Assembly (NCBI GenBank): GCA_021784615.1
Contig: JAJYHU010000439.1
Location: 1 to 5,359, forward strand
Direction of reading: 5' to 3'
Length of the DNA: 5,359 bases
DNA from: Acidobacteriota bacterium
GTDB lineage: Bacteria; Acidobacteriota; Terriglobia; UBA7540
Positions 1-5,359 of this stretch are shown piece after piece (positions within the stretch are counted from its first letter, which is position 1; the number at the start of each line of letters is the position of its first letter). Made by a program: the position numbers and the translations under genes. A model generated the notes under the pieces. That model was not told the origin of the DNA and did no database searches. It saw only the letters and a list, made by a program, of their open reading frames with translations.

Positions 1-11
1 GGCTGTCTTTT

Positions 12-88
<77 letters not shown>

Positions 89-93
89 CTGTT

Positions 94-122
94 ATCGTAC
101 CTACGAAAGGGCAGATTGGCAA
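94..122 (-). promoter_or_regulatory. Sigma-70-type promoter of the initiator tRNA
   Basis: On the minus strand a -35 box TTGCCA (122 down to 117, 5/6 to TTGACA) is separated by exactly 17 nt from a -10 box TACGAT (99 down to 94, 4/6 to TATAAT). Only five bases lie between the -10 box and the first base of the mature tRNA. Transcription should therefore begin at or within a few bases of the tRNA 5' end, leaving almost no leader for RNase P. An A-rich purine stretch upstream of the -35 box (see the repeat at 124-142) could act as an UP-like element. The call rests on spacing and position only. Confidence 0.6.
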
Positions 123-123
123 C

Positions 124-142
124 TCCTTTATTCCTTTATTCC
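124..142. repeat. Short tandem repeat, 8-bp unit TCCTTTAT
   Basis: Two full copies of TCCTTTAT followed by a partial TCC lie in the divergent spacer. On the minus strand they read GGAATAAAGGAATAAAGGA and end two bases before the tRNA -35 box. This is where an A-rich UP element would sit. The repeat is short enough to be chance or slippage; any role is inference. Confidence 0.5.
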
Positions 143-161
143 GGGTTTTGTTCCGGCGAGC

Positions 162-207
162 TTGCGAAAACATTCGGAGTAGAGTATTTATAAGTTAGTT
201 GTATAAT
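162..207 (+). promoter_or_regulatory. argR promoter region with TATAAT at 202-207
   Basis: A perfect consensus -10 hexamer TATAAT occupies 202-207, and the argR ATG begins at 213. With usual spacing, transcription would start at about 213-214, essentially on the start codon, giving a leaderless mRNA. No good -35 box lies 16-18 nt upstream of it (the sequence there is around GTAGAG at 179-184). An alternative promoter is TTGCGA (162-167, 4/6) with a 17-nt spacer to TATTTA (185-190, 3/6), which would give a leader of roughly 15-20 nt. The perfect hexamer makes the first reading more attractive, but the missing -35 box leaves it open. ArgR binding at the overlapping palindrome would block either. 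Confidence 0.45.
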
Positions 208-213
208 TTTGCA
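200..213. promoter_or_regulatory. ARG-box-like operator overlapping the argR -10 and start codon
   Basis: TGTATAATTTTGCA is an imperfect palindrome, symmetric at 10 of 14 positions around AATT. It matches the core of the known ARG-box consensus (TGAATWWWWATTCA) at 11 of 14 positions. It covers the -10 box and the A of the argR ATG, an ideal position for repression of argR by its own arginine-bound product, as known for argR in E. coli. AT-rich promoters resemble ARG boxes by chance, and no clear second box is spaced 3 bp away as is common in E. coli. This is a candidate only. Confidence 0.35.
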
Positions 214-659
214 TGGACAAACTTTACCGTCGCACGCAGATTCTTGATTTGCTCAAGAGAGAAGCCGCTGCCACGCAGGGGGAGCTGTGTGAAAAGCTCG
301 CGCGGCGCGGAATCCGGGTGACTCAAGCTACGATTTCGCGCGACATTGAAGAGATGGGCCTCATCAAGACTCGTGCGGGATACCGTCTGGCAGATTCGAT
401 CGATGCTCTTCCTTCCGCCCAACCCACGCTTCCTATCATTTTGAAGGAATTTCTTCGGGAAGTGCGAAAAGCCTCGAACCTGGTCGTTATCAAGACCCAT
501 CCGGGAAACGCGCATTCCGTGGCTGCCGCGCTTGATGCCGCTGAGTGGCCGGAGGTTGAAGGGACGGTAGCAGGTGACGATACGGTTTTTGTTGCGACTG
601 ACGGAACGCAGGAGGCCAGCCGAGTCCGCAATCGAATTCTCGATCTGGTCGGCCCTTAG
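213..659 (+). CDS. argR: Arginine repressor ArgR
   Basis: Cytoplasmic transcription factor that binds ARG boxes when loaded with L-arginine and represses arginine synthesis genes; family members act as hexamers. The 148 residues match the family length of about 150. Residues 1-65 form the winged helix-turn-helix, with the recognition segment VTQATISRDIEEMGL at 36-50 (S42 and R43 are the classic DNA-contacting pair). Residues 75-148 form the oligomerisation and arginine-binding domain, with KTHPGNAHSVAAALD at 94-108 and GTVAGDDT at 117-124. D122 and D123 correspond to the acidic pair that holds arginine. The ATG at 213 is the only sensible start: an in-frame TAA lies at 204-206 and no start codon falls between. 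There is no Shine-Dalgarno sequence upstream, which fits a leaderless message. argG follows after 151 bp with no clear terminator, so the genes are probably co-transcribed at least in part. Confidence 0.95.
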   Translation: MDKLYRRTQILDLLKREAAATQGELCEKLARRGIRVTQATISRDIEEMGLIKTRAGYRLADSIDALPSAQPTLPIILKEFLREVRKASNLVVIKTHPGNAHSVAAALDAAEWPEVEGTVAGDDTVFVATDGTQEASRVRNRILDLVGP

Positions 660-668
660 CGGCGCACG

Positions 669-686
669 ATCATTGGATAAAATGAT
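669..686. promoter_or_regulatory. 18-bp palindrome over a possible argG -10 box
   Basis: ATCATT (669-674) and AATGAT (681-686) are perfect inverted repeats separated by GGATAA, giving an 18-bp dyad, the length of an ARG box. It contains TAAAAT (678-683), 5/6 to the -10 consensus; the best nearby -35 candidate, TTAGCG at 656-661, is poor. The half-sites point the opposite way from the TGAAT/ATTCA ARG-box halves, so it is not a good consensus ARG box. It may be an operator for ArgR or another regulator, or chance. A start here would give an argG leader of about 120 nt containing both downstream hairpins. Confidence 0.3.
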
Positions 687-711
687 TTGGGCTTGCATTA
701 TCGGGGCTGCC

Positions 712-732
712 TGCTGCGAACTATGTGCAGCA
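712..732 (+). other. Hairpin 1 in the argG leader
   Basis: TGCTGC (712-717) pairs with GCAGCA (727-732), extendable by one G-U pair, around an open loop of 7-9 nt. No run of T follows, so it is not an intrinsic terminator for argR. It lies in the 151-bp gap ahead of argG, just upstream of a stronger hairpin. A role in RNA stability or leader folding is inference. Confidence 0.35.
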
Positions 733-742
733 AGACTTCTAA

Positions 743-783
743 AAGGTTGGTGAAATGCTCCTTGGAAGCCTTTCACCAGCTTT
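743..783 (+). other. Hairpin 2 in the argG leader, just upstream of the ribosome binding site
   Basis: The arm 743-755 pairs with 771-783 over 13 bp. The inner part, TGGTGAAA with TTTCACCA, is a perfect 8-bp stem; the outer part continues with two G-U wobbles. Inside the 15-nt loop, GCT (757-759) can pair with AGC (767-769), lengthening the stem-loop past one mismatch. The sequence after it is CCCAAACG rather than a T run, so it does not look like a plus-strand terminator. It ends 12 nt before the argG Shine-Dalgarno sequence and would be part of the argG leader. It could shape translation or mRNA stability; no known riboswitch class was recognised. Confidence 0.45.
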
Positions 784-795
784 CCCAAACGAAAG

Positions 796-801
796 AAAGG
801 A
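796..801 (+). promoter_or_regulatory. Ribosome binding site of argG (AAAGGA)
   Basis: A purine-rich Shine-Dalgarno sequence AAAGGA sits 9 nt before the TTG at 811. It decides the start: TTG is the first possible start codon after the in-frame TGA at 751-753, and the next candidate, GTG at 832, has no comparable site at proper distance. Confidence 0.75.
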
Positions 802-810
802 CGGCATAAA

Positions 811-2064
811 TTGTCAGGTAATTCGACTCAAGTGAAGAGGGCGGTTCTTGCATATTCTGGAGGGCTTGATACCTCGATCATCATCCCCTGGCTGCGGGAA
901 AATTACGGCTGCGAAGTTATCGCCATGGTTGGCGACGTGGGGCAGGGAGAAGACTATAAGGCACTGCGATGCAAGGCGCTTGCAAGCGGGGCTTCGCAAG
1001 TTTTTGTCGAAGATTTGCGGCAGGAATTTATCACCGAATATCTTTGGAAGGCCCTCCAGGCTGGAGCGATTTACGAAGGCAAATATCTGCTGGGAACGTC
1101 GCTCGCCCGGCCTATTTTGGCCAAACGCCAAGTGGAAGTGGCGCTTGCCACCCGCGCCGATGCCCTTGCGCACGGCTGCACGGGTAAGGGAAATGATCAG
1201 GTCCGATTTGAGCTAGCCTTCAAGGCGCTGGCTCCGAATTTGCGCGTCATTGCTCCCTGGCGGGAATGGTCGATCGCTTCCCGTGAGGATGCTTTGGAAT
1301 ATGCGCGGCGGCACAACGTGCCGGTGCCTGTTTCCAAGAAAGATCTCTACAGCCGTGATGAGAATCTTTGGCATTTGAGTCACGAGGGCGGCCCGCTCGA
1401 AAGCGTATTGGGCGAGCCTCCGGAAGATGCATGGAAGCTGACCATAAGTCCACAACAGGCTCCTGACCGTGAAACAAAGGTGACAATCGGGTTCAAGCAG
1501 GGGATTCCGGTTTCGTTAAACGGCAAAGAACCGGGAGCTTTCAAGTTATTGCAAAAGCTCAACAAAATTGCGGGAGAAAACGGCGTGGGCCGGACTGATC
1601 TTGTGGAGAACCGTCTGGTAGGCATCAAGTCCCATGGCGCTTACGAGACGCCGGCGGGGGCAGTCCTGCACGCGGCTCACCATGAACTCGACGCGCTTTG
1701 CCTGGACCGTGAAACTTTCCACTACAAACAAGGCGTCGCGCTCCGGTACGCGGAATTGGTTTACAACGGCCTGTGGTTTACCCCTTTGCGGGAAGCTCTC
1801 CAAAGCTTTGTGGATGCCACGCAGAGGAACGTTACCGGCACGGTGACGGTGGGGCTTTACAAGGGAAACATTCGAATCCTGGATCGTCGCTCACCCTATT
1901 CCCTCTATAACCCCAGCATCGCAGCGTTTACCATGCGGTCTGACTATGACCAGAAGGATGCAGAAGGTTTCATCAATATCCTCGGCCTGCCCATTAAGTT
2001 AGCTGCCATGACCAAGCTGACTTCTCCGGGAGGCAAAAAGCGCAAGTCAGGGAGAAAAGGATGA
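811..2064 (+). CDS. argG: Argininosuccinate synthase ArgG
   Basis: Cytoplasmic enzyme joining L-citrulline and L-aspartate with ATP to give argininosuccinate, AMP and pyrophosphate, the penultimate step of arginine synthesis. At 417 residues it is close to the roughly 400 of the short bacterial type. The N-terminal nucleotide-binding domain carries the PP-loop AYSGGLDTS at 14-22. Further family blocks are YEGKYLLGTSLARP at 88-101, the TGKGNDQVRFE region at 124-134, SRDENLWHLSHEG at 181-193, and ENRLVGIKSHGAYETPAG at 266-283 in the synthetase domain. The C-terminal YNPS at 366-369 precedes the usual closing region. The start is TTG, supported by AAAGGA 9 nt upstream. The last 17 residues (about 401-417) form a Lys/Arg/Gly-rich tail beyond the conserved core, and its codons supply the Shine-Dalgarno sequence of argH. 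The stop overlaps the argH ATG (ATGA), indicating translational coupling. Control by the upstream ArgR is expected. Confidence 0.97.
   Translation: MSGNSTQVKRAVLAYSGGLDTSIIIPWLRENYGCEVIAMVGDVGQGEDYKALRCKALASGASQVFVEDLRQEFITEYLWKALQAGAIYEGKYLLGTSLARPILAKRQVEVALATRADALAHGCTGKGNDQVRFELAFKALAPNLRVIAPWREWSIASREDALEYARRHNVPVPVSKKDLYSRDENLWHLSHEGGPLESVLGEPPEDAWKLTISPQQAPDRETKVTIGFKQGIPVSLNGKEPGAFKLLQKLNKIAGENGVGRTDLVENRLVGIKSHGAYETPAGAVLHAAHHELDALCLDRETFHYKQGVALRYAELVYNGLWFTPLREALQSFVDATQRNVTGTVTVGLYKGNIRILDRRSPYSLYNPSIAAFTMRSDYDQKDAEGFINILGLPIKLAAMTKLTSPGGKKRKSGRKG
2050..2054 (+). promoter_or_regulatory. Ribosome binding site of argH inside argG (GGGAG)
   Basis: GGGAG lies 6 nt before the argH ATG, within the last codons of argG, and supports the ATG at 2061. 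Together with the ATGA stop-start overlap it lets ribosomes finishing argG start argH directly. Confidence 0.7.
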
Positions 2065-3488
2065 AGCTTTGGGGAGGGCGCTTTGCGGGAAAGCGTGACC
2101 CGCTATTTGAGAAGTTTTCGGAGTCGTTTTCGCTTGATCAGCGCCTGATTCTATATGACCTTCGGGTGAACATTGCCTACGTTCAGGAGCTCGGCCGGGC
2201 CGGAGTGCTCTTGCGGCGGGAGGCTTCCGGCATAGCGAAGGGCCTTGAGGCCATTACTCGTTACGTTAGAAGCCACCCGCGCTGGGCGGAAAAGGAGACG
2301 GCAGAGGACGTTCATAGCTGGGTGGAGGGCCGTCTGGAAAAGGAAATTGGCGTCCTCGCCCGCAAGCTGCGCACAGGGCGCAGCCGCAATGACCTGGTGG
2401 CAACAGAAACACGGCTCTATGCCAAGGATGCCATCCGGGCCCTCCAGAAAAGTGCGGTCGAGGCCCTGGAGTCTCTGCTTGAGCAAGCCCGGTGCAACCG
2501 GGACGTTATCCTCCCGGGCTTTACGCATCTCCAGCCTGCCCAACCCATCTTGTTTTCGCACTATCTTCTGGCTTATGCGGAAATGCTGCTGCGGGATGTT
2601 TCCAGGCTCGAAGATTGCTATAAACGTACGGACGAGCTGCCGATGGGCGCCGGAGCTCTGGCGGGCACCTCGTACCCCATTGATCGCGTTCGTTTGGGGC
2701 GGGATCTTGGGTTCTCGCGCGTCGCTCAGAACAGTCTGGACGCGACTTCTGACCGGGATTTCGTCTGCGAATTGTTATTTGCATGCTCGCTGATGCTCAC
2801 TCACCTCAGCCGCCTTTCGGAGGACTTCATCATTTACTCCACTCCGGCTTTTGGTTATCTCGATCTCGATGATGCCTATGCGACTGGCAGCAGCTTGATG
2901 CCCCAGAAGAAGAACGCAGACACTCTGGAGCTTATTCGCGGCAAGTCGGCGCGGATGCTTGGCAAGCTGACCAGCATGATGGCTGTGCTCAAAGGCCTTC
3001 CTCTTGGATACGATCGCGACTTGCAAGAGGATAAACACGCCCTGTTTGACGGCTTGGATACTGCCCTAGAGTCTCTCATTTTGGCAGGGCGCGTTATCCG
3101 GACTATCCGGATTCATCCGGAAAAGATGAAGCAGGCGACCGCACTGGGATTCCTTACGGCCACCGAGGTTGCCGACGCCTTGGTGGGACGCGGGGTGCCG
3201 TTCGGGCAAGCGCACGAGCAAGTGGGAAAACTTGTGAAGTACTGCGTGGATCGCAACACGACCTTTTCCGAAATCACGATGGAAGAAGCTCGCACGTTGA
3301 TTCCTTTGTGGGACAAAAAGCTGCAAGAAGTCGCTGTCTCTGCGGGATTATCCCTTCGCAAGAAGAACGTAGCAGGGGGGACTGCACCGCAGCGGGTTTC
3401 GCGCCAGCTCGTGAATATGGAACAAGCGATATCTCAACTGAAAAAGAATTTACGTCTTCTGCCGCGTGGTAATCGTAACCGTTCCTGA
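2061..3488 (+). CDS. argH: Argininosuccinate lyase ArgH
   Basis: Cytoplasmic lyase splitting argininosuccinate into L-arginine and fumarate, the last step of arginine synthesis; the fumarase/aspartase superfamily works as homotetramers. The 475 residues are slightly above the usual 460 or so. Visible motifs are the N-terminal MKLWGGRFAG, TGRSRND at 105-111, THLQPAQP at 155-162 with likely catalytic H156, and the superfamily signature GSSLMPQKKN at 276-285 with likely catalytic Ser at 278. YDRDLQEDK at 317-325 lines the substrate pocket. Oddities: the usual HTGRSRNDQ reads RTGRSRNDL (R104 for His, L112 for Gln), and the usual Pro after QKKN is Ala286. The substrate-binding R109 and N110 are intact, so an active enzyme is still expected. 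It is coupled to argG by a 4-bp overlap. Its last 13 codons, including the stop, overlap the convergent glycosidase gene and encode a basic tail past the normal end of the family. Confidence 0.96.
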   Translation: MKLWGGRFAGKRDPLFEKFSESFSLDQRLILYDLRVNIAYVQELGRAGVLLRREASGIAKGLEAITRYVRSHPRWAEKETAEDVHSWVEGRLEKEIGVLARKLRTGRSRNDLVATETRLYAKDAIRALQKSAVEALESLLEQARCNRDVILPGFTHLQPAQPILFSHYLLAYAEMLLRDVSRLEDCYKRTDELPMGAGALAGTSYPIDRVRLGRDLGFSRVAQNSLDATSDRDFVCELLFACSLMLTHLSRLSEDFIIYSTPAFGYLDLDDAYATGSSLMPQKKNADTLELIRGKSARMLGKLTSMMAVLKGLPLGYDRDLQEDKHALFDGLDTALESLILAGRVIRTIRIHPEKMKQATALGFLTATEVADALVGRGVPFGQAHEQVGKLVKYCVDRNTTFSEITMEEARTLIPLWDKKLQEVAVSAGLSLRKKNVAGGTAPQRVSRQLVNMEQAISQLKKNLRLLPRGNRNRS

Positions 3489-5359
3489 GGTGAACCCGAG
3501 CGGAAGAACCACGGAGCCATCCTTGGCGGGCTTGGTTTTGCGTCCGTTGATGTGCGCATGTTCGACGGACCCGCCCCCGCTGATTTCCAGTCGCAGGCGC
3601 CCTTTGGGGAGGCGAAGGTCGGCGGAAACGGCCCCTGATCCTGGGAACAAATTGGGGCGAATGGCCGTCCTTCCTTCTTGAAACTGAATTCCCAGCCAGT
3701 GGCGGACCACAAACAGGACCACTTCCGCGCACGTCCACGGCAGCAGACCCGCATAGGGTTCCTGGGCGTGATTGGAAGGGATTTCCTCATACCAGACGCC
3801 CGATTTTGAGCCTTGAACTGTGTTCATCCATTCGAGTGTGCGTCGGCTCCGGTCGTACAGTTTCGCATCGTGCTGGGCGCGCAGGATAAAGCAGGTGGCG
3901 AATGGCCAGGGGCCCGGCTGATCCACCTGAGAACTGGTGTTGTAACGATCATAGCCGCCATCGCTCCACCGCGTGTTCCACAATCCTTCAAGTTCGTCGA
4001 GAGATTTCCTCGCCAGGGAGGATGCCGGATTAATGACGCCCAAGGCGATCGGCAGGGCCGTTGAAGCGTCCGGCATCAGGCGATGATAACTCTCCGTGCA
4101 TCCCGGAGCGCCTGGGACGCAGGCGCTCAAGGTCGGGACTGCATCGGCAATGATTCCGGTTACATTGCGCCGCTTGATCAGGCGTCCTTCGTCCGCCAGC
4201 GCCCGCGTAGGATGGTGCAGCAGGGCTTGAAGCGTCCGGTCGGCTTCCTGTCGCCAGCGCTCAGCCCGGTCTTGGGCTCCCAGTGCGGGAGCCAGATCCG
4301 CCGCGTCCCTCAAGCCCCGAATCAGGTAGGTCTGGTAAGCCAGTTCATAGGCGTCTTCAAGAGTGCGCTCCCAATATTCGCGCCGGTTATGAACCATTCC
4401 TGTTTCGTCGCGGAATATCGGATTTAAGGGGCGTTCGATCAGATTCAAGAGTTCTGTCCGGTGCTTATGAATGAGAGACTCATCTCCAGTCCAATCGCAG
4501 TAGGCCTTCAAGGCATGGAGGATTTCTCCCATTTGGTCCAGTTCTTCCCGGTCCGGCTTTTCAAACAGGCTCCCGACCATGGTGGTGCCCTGGTCGCCAA
4601 TCATTGTTGAGAGAACCCGCTCAAGAGCGGCGCGCGCCAGCTCAAAGTAGCCGGCATGGATGGCCCCGAGGGCGCTGTTCGAAGTGTCACGAGCCCATTG
4701 TCGCCCGTATTCGAAGATGCCGGCGTCCATGCTGCCGTCGTCGGCGATCATGCCGGGAAGGTTAAAACGCGCGTGGTCAAACAAGGCCTGAATCGCCTGG
4801 TCTCCTGTGGAGAGCTTCGATGGCCGGGTCCACGCTTGGGCGGTCGTGCGGCGTTCATCGGCGGCAGAGCCGGAGGCAAGGGAAGCCGTACGATTCAGCA
4901 CCGCATGGACATTGCTGGTCGGGACTTGTGCAAGAAGCCCTGTGCGAACCTCGAATGTGGCTTGGGGTGCAATGCTGAGAGGGCCGATATCAACGAAACC
5001 ACGCACCACATTGCTTTCAACGGGTGCGCTCCCGTAGACGACGAGTCCCAACTGGAGTTTCTCCGCGTCTCTCACCAGCACAGGGCCTTGGCCGACAAAC
5101 TTGCCGGCCGGGAGAGAAAGCCTCAGGCTGACCGGTTGCTCGCCCATGATGTTGGCGCCGTCAAGCCGAATGGTCCTTTCGAAGATCCCAGCTTCCCCGA
5201 GGGCCGACAACTGTTCGGTAACTCTGATGCCTCCCGCCCACCAGATGGCCTCTACCGTCGGGATGCCTTCGACGCTTACCCATCGGGTTTCTGTCCGTTG
5301 GCCCAGGGCTGTAAAAAAGAATCCTCCCAGGTTCACCCGCAATGCGCTGCTTGAGGCTG
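3450..5359 (-). CDS. Six-hairpin glycosidase-like protein (glucoamylase / debranching type), 5' end outside window
   Basis: About 635 codons are visible; the reading frame stays open to the right edge, so the true start lies outside. A TTG at 5342 is in frame but is probably an internal Leu. Numbering from that Leu, residues 1-150 are beta-rich, like the sandwich domain ahead of the catalytic part in GH15-type enzymes. Residues about 180-550 look like an (alpha/alpha)6 barrel: YGRQWARDT at 212-220, LDQMGEILHALKAY at 268-281 then TGD, YWERTLEDAYELAYQ at 323-337, DGGYDRYN at 461-468 and VWYEE at 516-520 followed by LLPWTCAEV at 533-541. E325 or E329 and E519/E520 are candidate acid and base residues by analogy only. 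Residues 555-625 resemble the small C-terminal beta domain common in these enzymes. Likely role is hydrolysis of an alpha-linked glucan or related glycoside. Substrate, export and exact GH family cannot be fixed, and a signal peptide would lie outside the window. GH63, rhamnosidase-like or trehalase-like members are alternatives. It converges on argH with a 39-bp 3' overlap. Confidence 0.75.
   Translation of the reverse strand, partial: ASSSALRVNLGGFFFTALGQRTETRWVSVEGIPTVEAIWWAGGIRVTEQLSALGEAGIFERTIRLDGANIMGEQPVSLRLSLPAGKFVGQGPVLVRDAEKLQLGLVVYGSAPVESNVVRGFVDIGPLSIAPQATFEVRTGLLAQVPTSNVHAVLNRTASLASGSAADERRTTAQAWTRPSKLSTGDQAIQALFDHARFNLPGMIADDGSMDAGIFEYGRQWARDTSNSALGAIHAGYFELARAALERVLSTMIGDQGTTMVGSLFEKPDREELDQMGEILHALKAYCDWTGDESLIHKHRTELLNLIERPLNPIFRDETGMVHNRREYWERTLEDAYELAYQTYLIRGLRDAADLAPALGAQDRAERWRQEADRTLQALLHHPTRALADEGRLIKRRNVTGIIADAVPTLSACVPGAPGCTESYHRLMPDASTALPIALGVINPASSLARKSLDELEGLWNTRWSDGGYDRYNTSSQVDQPGPWPFATCFILRAQHDAKLYDRSRRTLEWMNTVQGSKSGVWYEEIPSNHAQEPYAGLLPWTCAEVVLFVVRHWLGIQFQEGRTAIRPNLFPGSGAVSADLRLPKGRLRLEISGGGSVEHAHINGRKTKPAKDGSVVLPLGFTSGTVTITTRQKT

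Noticed and set aside
743..783. Leader hairpin read as an intrinsic terminator of argR
   Set aside because: The downstream sequence on the plus strand is CCCAAACG, without a T run; on the minus strand only four T follow and no minus-strand gene ends there.
195..788. 197-codon open frame on the minus strand across argR and its downstream gap
   Set aside because: It lies opposite a textbook argR and its translation shows no family motif; it is a shadow of argR codon use.
3435..3450. T-rich stretch (TTCTTTTTC on the minus strand) just after the glycosidase stop as a terminator
   Set aside because: No stable GC-rich hairpin immediately precedes it; the small palindromic bits upstream (around 3470-3482) do not form a usable stem.
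3505..3540. Possible argH terminator: weak hairpin (AGAACCA with TGGTTTT, inner GCCA/TGGC) ending in TTTTG
   Set aside because: The stem is broken by unpaired bases, the T residues belong to the stem itself and no further T run follows. It also lies within conserved glycosidase coding sequence.
3274..3738. 154-codon minus-strand frame spanning the argH/glycosidase junction
   Set aside because: It overlaps two well-supported genes in other frames, and its Arg/Pro/Ser-rich composition is typical of a shadow frame.
4656..5354. 232-codon open frame on the plus strand inside the glycosidase gene
   Set aside because: It is antisense to a frame with clear glycosidase motifs, has no recognisable domain and no convincing ribosome binding site was identified; long antisense frames are common in GC-richer coding DNA.

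Overview
The window comes from a bacterial chromosome of moderate GC. It carries an arginine-biosynthesis cluster, argR-argG-argH, on the plus strand. An initiator tRNA gene lies divergently on the left, and a large glycoside-hydrolase-like gene lies convergently on the right. The type of ArgR, the ATGA-coupled argG/argH pair and the six-hairpin glycosidase neighbour would fit a soil-type Gram-negative such as an Acidobacteriota member. This is a weak inference: no strictly taxon-specific marker is present.

Left edge (1-212): an initiator tRNA-fMet gene with encoded CCA is read leftward from its own well-formed promoter. The 124-bp divergent spacer also holds a short tandem repeat. At its right end is a perfect TATAAT box only 5 nt before the argR ATG. 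No Shine-Dalgarno sequence precedes argR, and an ARG-box-like palindrome overlaps the TATAAT box. argR may therefore be leaderless and autoregulated.

Centre (213-3488): argR (arginine-sensing repressor) is followed by a 151-bp gap with a palindrome over a -10-like sequence and two hairpins. Then come argG (argininosuccinate synthase, TTG start) and argH (argininosuccinate lyase), which overlap by 4 bp. ArgG joins citrulline and aspartate using ATP, and ArgH splits the product into arginine and fumarate. The operon therefore encodes the last two steps of arginine synthesis together with the regulator expected to control them. The earlier arg genes are not in this window.

Right part (3450-5359): one long minus-strand reading frame, cut by the window's right edge. 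It has an N-terminal beta-rich region, an (alpha/alpha)6-barrel type catalytic region and a small C-terminal beta domain, and resembles glucoamylase / glycogen-debranching type enzymes. Its 3' end overlaps the 3' end of argH by 39 bp. Its substrate cannot be read from the sequence.

I found no mobile element, CRISPR array or obviously new multi-gene system. The points most worth a second look are the probable leaderless argR start, the structured argG leader, the altered conserved motif in ArgH and the convergent gene overlap.
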